Part shown: in pieces, positions 8,611-17,974 of the stretch
How the letters are laid out: each line of letters begins with the position of its first letter
Numbering within the stretch: position 1 is the first letter of the stretch
Source: Bacteroidota bacterium
GTDB lineage: Bacteria > Bacteroidota > Bacteroidia > Chitinophagales > Chitinophagaceae
Reading direction: 5' to 3'
Length of the DNA: 64,000 nucleotides
NCBI GenBank assembly: GCA_018267955.1
Contig: JAFDXL010000005.1
Coordinates: 310,001 to 374,000 of the forward strand
The notes under the pieces: generated by a model
Databases searched by the model: none
What the model was told of the DNA's origin: nothing
The model's input: only the letters and a program-made list of their open reading frames with translations
Translations under genes and position numbers: made by a program

Positions 8611-8994
8611 TTACTGCCGGGTGAATTTGCATGTGGCAGCTACTTTGCCTTGCGAATCGGTAAGCCTTATAAAGTATATTCCGGATGGTATGTTATCAAT
8701 GTCCAGTTTTGCGCTGGTACCGCTGGTAACTTTAAATACCGATACCACCTTACCTATAAGGTTATATACCGCGATCATCCTTATATCCAGCTTGCTGTCG
8801 AATATTACATTCAGTTCGCTCCTCGCCGGGTTGGGATAAATAGTAACCAGGTCATTCCCAAAATTATCTTTCAGGGTATTATTAATATCCAGGGTGTTGG
8901 GGTCTGAGTCCCTGGATGAAGATGACTGGGCGAAGACATTATTTGTCAAGGCCAGGCATACAACACTAAAAAAAACGAGTAGTTTTCTCTTCAT
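8611..8994 (-). CDS. Small T9SS type A sorting domain protein
   Basis: A 127-residue protein made of a signal peptide (1-22, ending FAQ), a short Ser/Asp-rich linker, and a type A Por-secretion C-terminal domain (about 55-127). The domain shows the IYPNPARSELNV start, AVYNLIGKVV, and the closing GIYFIRLTDSQGK...CKFTRQ. The CTD directs proteins through the type IX secretion system to the surface. Here almost nothing is left as cargo, which is unusual. It could be a surface-attached minimal protein or the remnant of a longer secreted protein. It is divergent from the S41 protease gene at 9143. Confidence 0.85.
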   Translation of the reverse strand: MKRKLLVFFSVVCLALTNNVFAQSSSSRDSDPNTLDINNTLKDNFGNDLVTIYPNPARSELNVIFDSKLDIRMIAVYNLIGKVVSVFKVTSGTSAKLDIDNIPSGIYFIRLTDSQGKVAATCKFTRQ

Positions 8995-9142
8995 TCAGGA
9001 TTATTTCTTATCGCAAAATACTTAATATTCTAAACATATCCTAATAAATACACATTAGTTTCGTGCCAAGCCTGTTAAAAATCTTGGGCAGGATTCCTGA
9101 CAGTTTATTTTTTCCTACATTGCTATATTGAAATACATGTGA

Positions 9143-10819
9143 ATGAAAAAAATCAGGAAATACAGTGGTTTTCTTACCGGTTTTGCTGTAGCTGCGATAT
9201 TTATACTTTTTGTAAGAGCCAAAACCAGTGATTCCTACTTCGAAATATCAAAAAATCTGGATATATATGCAACTATATTTAAGGAGCTAAATACCTATTA
9301 TGTAGATCCTATTGAACCGGGCAAAATGATGAAGACCAGTATAGATGCTATGCTGGATAACCTGGACCCTTATACCAATTACATTACGGAATCTGATATT
9401 GAGGAGTTTGAATTCCAGACCACCGGCAAATACGGCGGCATCGGTGCCAATATGCGCCTGAAAGATGGTGTGATATTCGTGGGAGAAGTATACGAAAACA
9501 CGCCTGCCTACAAAGCAGGTTTGCACCCCGGTGACGAAGTAATATCCATAGACAACCAGGTAGTGAAAGGCAAGAACCTCGATGATATCAGTTTGTTGCT
9601 GAAAGGCGCTCCCGGTACACAGGTCAATATGAAAATCAAAGATGCCTACACCGGTATCGAATCCCAAAAGATCATTACTCGTGGTGAGATAGAGGTATCC
9701 AGTATCCCCTTTGCAGGCTTAATAGGACCAAACAAAGATGTAGCTTACGTAAGACTAACGCAATTTACTCCTGCTTGTGCTAAAGGGATTCGCGACGCGC
9801 TGGATAGCCTGAAGAAGGCTAAGCCGGATATGAAATCAGTGTTGCTCGACCTGAGGAATAACCCCGGCGGCTTGCTCAATGAAGCGGTGTCGATCTGCAA
9901 TATATTTATAGATAGGGGACAAACAGTTGTGATGACGAAAGGTAAAGTGCCTGAGCTCTCCGAAGAGTTTAAAACTAAAGATCAGCCATGGGATACTCAA
10001 ATACCGGTTGCCGTGTTGGTAAATCAATTCTCAGCTTCTGCATCCGAAGTTGTTTCCGGTACGCTGCAAGATCTTGACCGTGCAGTGATAATAGGTACAC
10101 GCTCTTATGGCAAAGGACTGGTACAGGTAACACGCCCCCTTGGTTATAATGCGCGGCTGAAGCTGACTACTGCTAAATATTACACACCAAGCGGCAGGTG
10201 TATACAGGCGCTTGATTACAGTAACCGTAATGCCGATGGCAGCGTTGGTAAGATACCTGATTCATTGAAGAAAGAATTTAAGACTGCCTCCGGCAGAAGC
10301 GTATTCAGTGGCGGTGGTATAGAGCCCGATGTAAAAATAAAAGATGAGGAGATCAGCAAACTCGTGATCGCTTTATACAGCAAAAACTACTTTTTCGATT
10401 ACACCACTCAATATGTAAAACAACATAAGACAATTGCGCCGGCAGCTACCTTCACGCTTACGGACAATGATTTTAACCAATTCGCAAAATGGCTGGAGAA
10501 TAAGGATTACTCCTATAAAACAGAAACAGAAATAGGACTGGATTCATTAAAGCAAATAGCCATCCGCGAAAAATACTACGATGGTGCAAAAGCAGAGTTT
10601 ACAGCGTTGCAGGCCAAGGTATCGCACGATAAAAAACAAGACCTGGTAAAACATAAAGAAGAGGTAACGCGCTTCCTCGAAAGTGAGATTTCTTCAAGGT
10701 ATTATTACCTGCGTGGCCGCATCGAGAACAGCCTCAAAACGGATAATGATGTCAACAAAGCTTTAGCAATATTGGGGCAACCCGCACAATATAAAGCATT
10801 GCTTACCCCGCATAAATAA
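9143..10819 (+). CDS. C-terminal processing peptidase, S41 family
   Basis: A 558-residue Ctp-type protease. An N-terminal signal/anchor (10-25) is followed by an N-terminal helical part, a PDZ domain (about 95-170), and the S41 catalytic core with Ser299 in FSASASE and the Lys324/Gln328 pair in SYGKGLVQ, spaced like Ser430/Lys455 of E. coli Prc. The C-terminal 180 residues are helical and charged. Such proteases act in the periplasm on C-termini of envelope proteins or murein hydrolases. It stands alone between the small T9SS protein and a bidirectional terminator. Confidence 0.92.
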   Translation: MKKIRKYSGFLTGFAVAAIFILFVRAKTSDSYFEISKNLDIYATIFKELNTYYVDPIEPGKMMKTSIDAMLDNLDPYTNYITESDIEEFEFQTTGKYGGIGANMRLKDGVIFVGEVYENTPAYKAGLHPGDEVISIDNQVVKGKNLDDISLLLKGAPGTQVNMKIKDAYTGIESQKIITRGEIEVSSIPFAGLIGPNKDVAYVRLTQFTPACAKGIRDALDSLKKAKPDMKSVLLDLRNNPGGLLNEAVSICNIFIDRGQTVVMTKGKVPELSEEFKTKDQPWDTQIPVAVLVNQFSASASEVVSGTLQDLDRAVIIGTRSYGKGLVQVTRPLGYNARLKLTTAKYYTPSGRCIQALDYSNRNADGSVGKIPDSLKKEFKTASGRSVFSGGGIEPDVKIKDEEISKLVIALYSKNYFFDYTTQYVKQHKTIAPAATFTLTDNDFNQFAKWLENKDYSYKTETEIGLDSLKQIAIREKYYDGAKAEFTALQAKVSHDKKQDLVKHKEEVTRFLESEISSRYYYLRGRIENSLKTDNDVNKALAILGQPAQYKALLTPHK

Positions 10820-10831
10820 AAAGCGTCTGTT

Positions 10832-10870
10832 AAAAAGAAAAGAGGAGCAAATGCTCCTCTTTTCTTTTTT
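10832..10870. terminator. Bidirectional intrinsic terminator
   Basis: A long palindrome centred at 10850/10851 (AGAGGAGCA and TGCTCCTCT arms, extended by A/T-rich flanks) serves both the S41 protease gene and the convergent gpmI, whose stop codon lies within its edge. Confidence 0.9.
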
Positions 10871-12396
10871 TAATCTATCAGGATATTCCCTGTCATTTCT
10901 TTTGGTATGGGCAGCCCCATATAATGCAATATCGTCGGTGCTATATCTCCCAGTTTGCCGGGCTTTATCGTTCCCTTATAGTCATTCGATATCAGGAACA
11001 ATGGTACCGGGTTCAAAGTGTGCGCAGTGTTGGGCGTGCCATCTTCGTTGATCATGTAATCGGAGTTGCCATGATCCGCGGTTAAGAATATCGCATAACC
11101 TTTATCCAATGCCAAGGGCACTATCTGCGATACACAATTATCCACCGTCTCCGCCGCTTTAATGGCTGCTTCCCAAACACCTGTATGACCCACCATATCG
11201 GCATTCGCAAAGTTCAGGCACACAAAATCGGCAGACTGTGCCGCTATCTCGGGCAATATTGCTTCTGTAATACCATACGCGCTCATCTCAGGCTTCAGAT
11301 CATAAGTGGCCACTTCCTTGGGCGATGGTATCATAATACGGCGCTCACCTTCAAATGTTAGTTCGCGACCGCCAGAGAAGAAGAAAGTAACGTGCGGATA
11401 TTTTTCTGTTTCTGCAATGCGTATTTGCGTCTTGCCGCCGTTAGCCAATACTTCACCAATAGTATTGGTAAGATTATCGCTATGAAATATCACATCTACA
11501 TCTTTGTAGGTTTTGTCGTATTCCGACATAGTTACGTAGTGTAGAGGCAATGGATGCATATCAAATTCAGGGAAAGCCTGCTGCGTTAATACGGTTGTGA
11601 TCTCACGGCACCTGTCTGTGCGAAAGTTAAAGCACACAACAACATCTCCTTCCTGTATCAATGCCAATGGCTGATCGTTAGTACCGCAAACTATTGCCGG
11701 TTTAATAAACTCATCAGTAACACCCGCATCATAGGAATGCTGAATGGCAGCAAGCGGATCATGTGTTTTCTCACCAATGCCTTTAGTCAGGGCATCGTAA
11801 GCAAGTTTCACGCGTTCCCAGCGCTTATCCCTGTCCATCGCATAGTACCTGCCGCAAACCGAGGCAATAAATGCATGCGTACCTGCTATGCTTTCCTGTA
11901 ATTCTTTTATGAAACTATACCCGCTTTTAGGGTCAGTATCCCTTCCGTCGGTAAAAGCATGTACTGCAATTTTTTGTACACCCTTATCATTGGCTATTTT
12001 GCACATAGCTTCCAGGTGTTTTATGTGCGAGTGCACACCACCATCGCTCACCAGGCCTATCAGGTGCAGCGTTTTGCCTGAAGATTTTGCCGCATCCAGC
12101 GCTTTTACAAAAGCCGGGTTAGTAGCCAGCTCCCCATCACGAACGGCTTTATTAATGCGTTCCAGTTCCTGGTACACAATTCGTCCTGCACCTATATTCA
12201 GGTGCCCAACCTCTGAGTTTCCCATCTGGCCGGCAGGTAATCCTACGTCTTCGCCACAGGTAACCAGTTCTGTATTTGGGTATTTATTATATAATGATTT
12301 TACAAATGGAGTATTCGCATGGGCAATGGCATCGGCAGAGGGCACTTTTCCATGTCCCCAGCCATCCATTATGATGAGCATTACTTTCTTTGACAT
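10870..12396 (-). CDS. gpmI: 2,3-bisphosphoglycerate-independent phosphoglycerate mutase
   Basis: A 508-residue full-length iPGM that interconverts 3- and 2-phosphoglycerate in glycolysis. It has the alkaline-phosphatase-type metal site: DGWGHG at 11-16, the catalytic Ser61 in QMGNSEVGH, and the C-terminal ADHGNSD motif. It is a single gene with its own promoter: the exact -7 element TAATTTTG ends only 4 bases before the ATG, so the mRNA is expected to be leaderless or nearly so. Confidence 0.96.
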   Translation of the reverse strand: MSKKVMLIIMDGWGHGKVPSADAIAHANTPFVKSLYNKYPNTELVTCGEDVGLPAGQMGNSEVGHLNIGAGRIVYQELERINKAVRDGELATNPAFVKALDAAKSSGKTLHLIGLVSDGGVHSHIKHLEAMCKIANDKGVQKIAVHAFTDGRDTDPKSGYSFIKELQESIAGTHAFIASVCGRYYAMDRDKRWERVKLAYDALTKGIGEKTHDPLAAIQHSYDAGVTDEFIKPAIVCGTNDQPLALIQEGDVVVCFNFRTDRCREITTVLTQQAFPEFDMHPLPLHYVTMSEYDKTYKDVDVIFHSDNLTNTIGEVLANGGKTQIRIAETEKYPHVTFFFSGGRELTFEGERRIMIPSPKEVATYDLKPEMSAYGITEAILPEIAAQSADFVCLNFANADMVGHTGVWEAAIKAAETVDNCVSQIVPLALDKGYAIFLTADHGNSDYMINEDGTPNTAHTLNPVPLFLISNDYKGTIKPGKLGDIAPTILHYMGLPIPKEMTGNILID

Positions 12397-12400
12397 GGCG

Positions 12401-12408
12401 CAAAATTA
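12401..12408 (-). promoter_or_regulatory. gpmI -7 promoter element (TAATTTTG)
   Basis: Exact TAnnTTTG match on the minus strand, 4 bases from the gpmI start codon. Transcription would begin at or next to the ATG. Confidence 0.6.
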
Positions 12409-12543
12409 CTGTTATTATAAGAATCTTATTTATTTGAGTTTATCATATAAATAAATCACCTAATGGCCATTGGTTTAAAAATTTAATATGAATGCACTAA
12501 AATTTTTGTTATTTTTATAAACCTTCAACAAAAAGTTAAAAAT

Positions 12544-12566
12544 TTGCCGAGTTTGGCAAGTTTTTT
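12544..12566 (+). terminator. Weak terminator-like hairpin upstream of DUF4783 gene
   Basis: A short stem TTGCC/GGCAA (12544-12548 with 12555-12559) is followed by a G and six T. It is only a 5-bp stem and lies 40 bases before the next gene, so it could be a weak attenuator or a chance structure. Confidence 0.3.
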
Positions 12567-12606
12567 GATGTTGATACAATTGTATTGACTTTTGAAGTGG
12601 TTGCCG

Positions 12607-12996
12607 ATGAATAAACTTTACAAACGACTTTTTTTATCCATATTGCTCTGTTTCTCTCTGCTTGCTGCTAATGCACAGGCTTTAGAGGATGTGACCAATG
12701 GTATTCGCAACGGAAACGTTACGATGATATCCAAATACCTGGATAATACCGTGGCCATTACTATGAGCAACAATCAATCTATTTATAGCAAGGCGCAGGC
12801 CGAGATCGTTTTACGCGATTTTTTCACCAAAAACCTTGTAAAGCAATTTACAGTGAGGCAGGGTGGCCCTTCCGGTACGTCTGCCAAGTATGCTGTGGGT
12901 GCCTTAGAAACCTCTAACGGAACTTACCAGGTATACCTTGTGATGAACCTGAAAGATGATAACTTCTTGTTGAGGGAAATAAGATTTGAGAAATAA
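12607..12996 (+). CDS. DUF4783-like secreted protein
   Basis: A 129-residue protein with a clear signal peptide (MNKLYKRLFLSILLC..., cleavage after NAQA near residue 24). The mature part resembles the NTF2-like DUF4783 family of Bacteroidota: an N-terminal helix with ISKYLDNTVAI, then VLRDFF and a strand-rich C-terminus ending LLREIRFEK. The start at 12607 is preferred over the in-frame ATG at 12592, because it gives a proper signal sequence. Function unknown. It is a single-gene unit closed by a strong hairpin. Confidence 0.75.
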   Translation: MNKLYKRLFLSILLCFSLLAANAQALEDVTNGIRNGNVTMISKYLDNTVAITMSNNQSIYSKAQAEIVLRDFFTKNLVKQFTVRQGGPSGTSAKYAVGALETSNGTYQVYLVMNLKDDNFLLREIRFEK

Positions 12997-12998
12997 TT

Positions 12999-13030
12999 AA
13001 AAGGGGCCGCTGATACAGCGGCCCCTTTGT
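12999..13030. terminator. Strong intrinsic terminator
   Basis: GC-rich stem AGGGGCCGCT/AGCGGCCCCT with a short loop (13002-13025), then TTTGTTTTTT on the plus strand. On the minus strand a shorter T-tract follows, so it can also end the convergent DUF4139 gene. Confidence 0.88.
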
Positions 13031-13033
13031 TTT

Positions 13034-14686
13034 TTATAGATTTATCCGTTTACTCTTCGGATATTTCACCGTATAGCTGAGCTTCCTGGTCACCGTTTCA
13101 TTGGGTGCCAATTTAATGGTCCACTGCACGGCTCCGGTAGTTTCATCATAGTTGGCGCCGTCTGTCTCCACATCTTCTACAACTATATCCTTATCATTGC
13201 TTACCGGCACCTGGTCTATTACAAAAATGTTCACTGCTTCCTTACGGGTATTGCGTATATCCAGCTTATAAGTAAAGCTTTCTTTTACGTTGCTGCCTAT
13301 GGTGCGCACACTGCGTAGCTCTTTATCTCGCTCCCTGCGTATCACTATCTTCTTATCACGTCCCAGCGATATGTTCATAGTATCCCTGGTATTGCGCACA
13401 TCAATAGCGCCTTGCCCTACATAAGTGCCTTCATAGAAGATATTGGTAACAGCAGGCAACAGGTTCAGGTCTTCCCAATTGGTGATCTGTGCCTGCAGAA
13501 ATACATCCCTATCCAGCTTCGGTACGGCGTAATACCTGAATGTAGCAGGCAGGTCATAGCTCTTAACAGATACCAGGTGCTGCTGTCCATCTGAAGGTAT
13601 GGTATACGGCAGGTCTATATCATAAGATGTGTTTACGCCACTGTTATCAACCGTAACATAATTTTGGATAGTGGTGGGTGGCTCGTTTGCTGCTAAATCA
13701 TTATTCCCATAAACCCGCACGCCGTCTATCATGTATTGTGTGCCTTCACTTCGCGCCCCACCTAGCGATAGATTTTTTGCGTTCTTCATCTGGTATCCCG
13801 GTGATGGCTGGAAAGCGACAGGATTATAAAACTGAAGATACCATGGATTCAACACAGGCGCCTGCGCTCCTTCTACAGGGTTGCCGGTCGACAGTGTTAT
13901 TTTGATCTTGTCCCAGTTGATGCCGCTATTCTGGTACACATTGGCTTTATAAAACAGGTGAACGGGATCTTTAAGGTTATCTACCCTAAGGTCATAAGAT
14001 GGTGTCCACCCGGCGCTGGTTACTATATAGGCTATGTGTACATCGGTAGATGTAGCCTTGGGAGCATAGAACTTAACCAGCAATTGCCCGCCGGGCTGGT
14101 AATCTTTACTTTGCTCCGAAGCCATTTGCTGTTGCAATTTTGCAATGTGCTCATCCATTTTGGTGGCAACACGGGTAAGCTTATCCTGGTCTGTAAGCAA
14201 GCCGGCCATTTTTGCTTTTACAAGATCCAGCATCTTGGTAAGCTCTGCAACCGATAAGCCTGTATTAGCGCCTGCTACTTGTTTGTTATCAGACAACAGA
14301 GCTATCTGTTCACCTATTACGGTAAGCTGTATACCTACACCTGCACGGTCGCGCTGTATCAGTTCAATGCTGTCTTTTAATAACTGTACCCGCGGCGAAA
14401 CCGTCTGATTTTGCAGGTAATTATTCTGAAAAGCAGATGACTGGATGGTAACACCATTACCTGCTCCTATATTAAGGCTTTGCTGGTTTACATTACCTGC
14501 TATGTTGGTAAACAGCACTTCTGTTTCTCCCTGTGGCAGCGTGATACGGGCATGGCCGGATAGCTCTGCCCCATTCAGGAAAATGGTGGCATGTTCTATC
14601 TCTATTTTTTCTTTTTGCTGGGCATAGCTGTTACTGCACAGTAACAGCATCAAAATACCTGTCGATACATATTTCCCGGTAATCAT
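13034..14686 (-). CDS. DUF4139 domain protein (mucoidy inhibitor MuiA-like)
   Basis: A 550-residue exported protein with a signal peptide (1-22, ending YAQ). Order: DUF4140-like N-terminal domain (about 27-105, starting IEHATIFLNGAELSG), a coiled-coil-like helical segment (about 140-195), and the DUF4139 beta domain (about 210-550) with SAGWTPSYDLRV and NVYQNSG. Within DUF4139 is an insertion (about 290-345) with NLSLGGARSEGTQYMIDG (305-322), which reads like the plug of a TonB-dependent receptor (see findings). The MuiA family is poorly understood; a cell-envelope role is inferred from export and its name-giving mucoidy effect. Confidence 0.82.
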   Translation of the reverse strand: MITGKYVSTGILMLLLCSNSYAQQKEKIEIEHATIFLNGAELSGHARITLPQGETEVLFTNIAGNVNQQSLNIGAGNGVTIQSSAFQNNYLQNQTVSPRVQLLKDSIELIQRDRAGVGIQLTVIGEQIALLSDNKQVAGANTGLSVAELTKMLDLVKAKMAGLLTDQDKLTRVATKMDEHIAKLQQQMASEQSKDYQPGGQLLVKFYAPKATSTDVHIAYIVTSAGWTPSYDLRVDNLKDPVHLFYKANVYQNSGINWDKIKITLSTGNPVEGAQAPVLNPWYLQFYNPVAFQPSPGYQMKNAKNLSLGGARSEGTQYMIDGVRVYGNNDLAANEPPTTIQNYVTVDNSGVNTSYDIDLPYTIPSDGQQHLVSVKSYDLPATFRYYAVPKLDRDVFLQAQITNWEDLNLLPAVTNIFYEGTYVGQGAIDVRNTRDTMNISLGRDKKIVIRRERDKELRSVRTIGSNVKESFTYKLDIRNTRKEAVNIFVIDQVPVSNDKDIVVEDVETDGANYDETTGAVQWTIKLAPNETVTRKLSYTVKYPKSKRINL

Positions 14687-14750
14687 AATATGGTTTTTAT
14701 AGTAAGGTGCATTAAAGCACGCGATTCCACAAAACCGGGAAATATATTTT

Positions 14751-17045
14751 TTATCGCACTATCCTGATCTTGGCAAAATTGAGCATGATCTTCTTATTAC
14801 CATGACCGCCGCCAAATTCTATAGTAGCTATCCTGTTATTGGCACCACCTTCTACGGATAATATCTTTCCAAAGCCAAATTTAATATGCTCTACCTGCAT
14901 ACCCACCTCCATTTCCATCGGGTTATCCGCTTTAAAATCTGCTGCAGGAACATGTGCGGGAGGTGCCTGCTGCTGCATTTTCTCTGCTATCTTCTTCAAA
15001 GAAGAGGCACGCTCTGCCGGTTGTTGCGCATACCGGTTACCAAATGCGTTAACAGAACCCGTTGCCCTGTTGCTGATACCTGTAAATGTGCGGTCGAGAT
15101 GTGCTTCGGGTATTTCTTCTATAAAACGGCTGGGCTCATTCTGCACCAGGTTACCAAAGCGGTAACGGCTGTTGGCATAAGTAACCCATAGCCTTTCCTT
15201 AGCTCTTGTAATAGCTACATAAAACAATCGGCGCTCTTCTTCCAGGTCTTCTCTGTCATACAGGCTCATGGAGTTAGGAAACAAATTTTCTTCCAGCCCT
15301 ACAGCATACACACAAGGGAACTCCAGCCCTTTCGCTGCGTGGATGGTCATTAGTTTTACTGCATCCTGGTCTTCTTCATTTTCTACATCAGCGTCTGTCA
15401 GCAGTGTTATTTGTTGCAGGTAGCTTCCGAGTGATTTATCACGCAGTTCACCTTCTTCATCAGGTGTTTCTGTAAATTCTTTTATAGAGTTCAGCAATTC
15501 CTGTACGTTCTCGTAACGTGCCAGTCCTTCTACCGACTTATCGTTATAGAGATCCTGCACCAGCCCTGTATGCTTACCAACAGCAAACGCTACATCATAA
15601 GCATTCTGTTTTTCCAGCATTACCTGGAAGCTCCGGATCATCACTACGAACTTCTCAATCTCGTTAGATGCAGATCCGCGCAGGCCCGCCACTTCGGGAT
15701 GATGCAGCATCTCCCAGAAAGGCTTCTGATGTTCATTGGCCGCTATCAGCAAACGTTCTATGCTGGTCTTACCAATACCCCGTGCGGGATAGTTGATGAT
15801 ACGCTTGATATTTTCTTCATCCTGCGGGTTTACGATGATGCGCAGGTAAGCAAGAAAGTCCTTGATCTCTTTACGCTGATAGAATGAGATACCACCATAC
15901 AATTTATAGGGTATGTTCATCCGCCTGAGGCTTTCTTCAAACGAACGGCTCTGCGCATTGGTACGATACAGTATCGCGAAGCTTTTATTAGGGTAGTGGT
16001 TGCGCAGCTTCATTTCGGTAATGCTGTCGGCAACAAACCGGCCTTCGTCATTATCGGTTAGCGTGCGTACCAATACTATTTTTTCCCCCTCGGTATTATC
16101 TGTCCAAAGAGATTTGGGTATCTGCTTTTTATTATTGGATATTACCTGGTTAGCAACATTCAGTATAGACTGTGTACTGCGGTAGTTCTGTTCCAGCTTC
16201 ACCACTTTCACATTCTCATAATCTTCTTCAAACTGCAGTATGTTCTGTACCGTCGCCCCGCGGAACGAATAGATACTCTGTGCATCATCGCCCACTACGC
16301 AAATATTCTCATGCACATCGCCTAATAGCTTAATGATCTGGTACTGGGCTACGTTGGTATCCTGGTACTCATCTATCATTATATACTGAAAGCGGTGCTG
16401 GTATTTTGCCAATACTTCGGGAAAACGGGTCAGCAGTTCATACATTTTAAAGAGCAGGTCATCAAAATCCATCGCTCCGTTCCGGAAGCAACGCGCCGCA
16501 TAGGTCTCATAAATATCGCCTAGCAGCGGTCGGCTGCTACGTGCATCTTCCTGTTGTATAAAGCTATCCTGCTTATATACCTTCGGCCCTATCAGGCCAT
16601 TCTTTGCAGCTGATATCCTGTTGTATACATAAGCAGGTTTGTAATGCTTATCATCCAGGTTCATTTCATTGATGATGCCTTTGATCACGCCTTTGGCATC
16701 ATCCGTATCATATATCGTAAAGTTGTTGGGGTATCCTAGTTTGTTAGCTTCTGCTCTTAATATACGCGCGAATACAGAGTGGAAAGTTCCTATATATAAA
16801 TTGCGTGCTTCTGTATTGCCGAGAATCTTCTCCACCCTTTCTTTCATCTCACTGGCAGCCTTATTGGTAAAGGTCAGCGCCAGTATATTAAAAGCATCCA
16901 CACCCTGGTGCATCAGGTGGGCAATACGTGTTGTTAATACTTTGGTTTTCCCGCTTCCTGCACCGGCTACTATCATCAAAGCCCCGTCGATATGCTCAAC
17001 TGCTTCTCTCTGCTTTTCATTAAGCCCCTTAAGGTAATCCTGCAT
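14751..17045 (-). CDS. pcrA: UvrD/PcrA-type DNA helicase
   Basis: A superfamily 1A 3'-5' helicase of 764 residues. From the second Met, Walker A GAGSGKT lies near 28-34, Walker B IMIDEYQDTN near 222, the motif GDDAQSIYSFRGA (motif III) and the C-terminal VYAVGLEENLFPN and VAITRAKE (motifs V/VI) are all present. A C-terminal Tudor-like KIxxVEGG...IxF segment closes the protein. It unwinds DNA in repair and replication. Start choice: a -7 element (17050-17057) ends one base before the first ATG (17048), so transcription would start within it; the next ATG at 17045 is therefore preferred (inference). Confidence 0.93.
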   Translation of the reverse strand: MQDYLKGLNEKQREAVEHIDGALMIVAGAGSGKTKVLTTRIAHLMHQGVDAFNILALTFTNKAASEMKERVEKILGNTEARNLYIGTFHSVFARILRAEANKLGYPNNFTIYDTDDAKGVIKGIINEMNLDDKHYKPAYVYNRISAAKNGLIGPKVYKQDSFIQQEDARSSRPLLGDIYETYAARCFRNGAMDFDDLLFKMYELLTRFPEVLAKYQHRFQYIMIDEYQDTNVAQYQIIKLLGDVHENICVVGDDAQSIYSFRGATVQNILQFEEDYENVKVVKLEQNYRSTQSILNVANQVISNNKKQIPKSLWTDNTEGEKIVLVRTLTDNDEGRFVADSITEMKLRNHYPNKSFAILYRTNAQSRSFEESLRRMNIPYKLYGGISFYQRKEIKDFLAYLRIIVNPQDEENIKRIINYPARGIGKTSIERLLIAANEHQKPFWEMLHHPEVAGLRGSASNEIEKFVVMIRSFQVMLEKQNAYDVAFAVGKHTGLVQDLYNDKSVEGLARYENVQELLNSIKEFTETPDEEGELRDKSLGSYLQQITLLTDADVENEEDQDAVKLMTIHAAKGLEFPCVYAVGLEENLFPNSMSLYDREDLEEERRLFYVAITRAKERLWVTYANSRYRFGNLVQNEPSRFIEEIPEAHLDRTFTGISNRATGSVNAFGNRYAQQPAERASSLKKIAEKMQQQAPPAHVPAADFKADNPMEMEVGMQVEHIKFGFGKILSVEGGANNRIATIEFGGGHGNKKIMLNFAKIRIVR

Positions 17046-17049
17046 CATG

Positions 17050-17057
17050 CAAATCTA
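17050..17057 (-). promoter_or_regulatory. pcrA -7 promoter element (TAGATTTG)
   Basis: Exact TAnnTTTG match on the minus strand, immediately in front of two tandem ATG codons. It implies a leaderless transcript and argues for the second ATG as the start. Confidence 0.5.
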
Positions 17058-17100
17058 AATCATTTATCCCTTGCTCTTATATATGCTATAATGCTAATTT

Positions 17101-17826
17101 CTATTGCTCTATATATTTCCTTTTTATAGAGAGGTACCGGTATTTCAGGTTGTCCCAAAACATACCTCCTAATAGCAATACGGCGGCGATGAGTAGTACA
17201 CGCATATCCATCATAAAATACCCGATACCGCCACCTACGCATCCTGCAAAAAAGAAACCGATAATAGCCCCCCTTAGCCCTACAGATTTTTTCAACTTCT
17301 GCTGTTGCTCCGGTTCTTTGTAAAAGAATAATTGCGATAGCTCTATGCCCAGGTCTGTAAACAACCCTGTAAGATGCGTGGTACGTACTACCGAATTAGA
17401 AACGGTAGTTACCAATGCATTCTGCATACCCATAGCAAACAAAAGGGTGCAGGCTACCAATACGGAATGAGCAACTGCCATATCGATGGTTAATGCCGCA
17501 ACCATTATTAATAACAGTATCTCTATAGACAAGGGTATCATATAGATATTACGCCCGGTTTTCCTGATAGTAGCTTCCACTATGAGTCCAGAGCAGAATG
17601 CACCTGCAAAGAACGCAAGTATATATAGCAGGTAAGAAAGTGAGATGAGATAATCACTCCTTACAAGCTCATCGGCAAAGTTGGCGAAGTGGCCTGTAAC
17701 ATTGGTGGTAAGTATATGAATGGAAAAAAAGCCGGTAACATTTACAACACCGGCTACAAAAGAAAGCAGCGATGCCAGTTTCAGATTATGTTTAAATGTA
17801 CGCTTACCCCCGGTATGCCTGAACAT
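17101..17826 (-). CDS. YoaK/DUF1275 family membrane protein
   Basis: A 241-residue integral membrane protein with about six hydrophobic segments. The signature GVVNVTGFFSIHILTTNVTG (residues 21-40) and the second-half ATLLFAMGMQNALVTTVSNS-type block are typical of DUF1275 (YoaK). The function of the family is unknown; transport has been suggested. It is a single gene, divergent from the BatB gene at 17975, and 53 bases upstream of pcrA on the same strand. Confidence 0.82.
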   Translation of the reverse strand: MFRHTGGKRTFKHNLKLASLLSFVAGVVNVTGFFSIHILTTNVTGHFANFADELVRSDYLISLSYLLYILAFFAGAFCSGLIVEATIRKTGRNIYMIPLSIEILLLIMVAALTIDMAVAHSVLVACTLLFAMGMQNALVTTVSNSVVRTTHLTGLFTDLGIELSQLFFYKEPEQQQKLKKSVGLRGAIIGFFFAGCVGGGIGYFMMDMRVLLIAAVLLLGGMFWDNLKYRYLSIKRKYIEQ

Positions 17827-17959
17827 GTAACTGGTTATAAACAGCTAATGTAGCCAGGATTCTGAATACATAAAATGAGCTTGGTCAGCGGTTCTTACTT
17901 TGTTTGTTAAAGAAAAATAAAAATCATACTTCCAAATTAGGTTAATCTACAGGTACGAC

Positions 17960-17967
17960 TAAATTTG
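17960..17967 (+). promoter_or_regulatory. -7 promoter element of the BatB-BatC operon (TAAATTTG)
   Basis: Exact TAnnTTTG match, with 7 bases between it and the ATG at 17975. The expected 5' UTR is only about 4 nt. Confidence 0.55.
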
Positions 17968-17974
17968 CGCTAAC

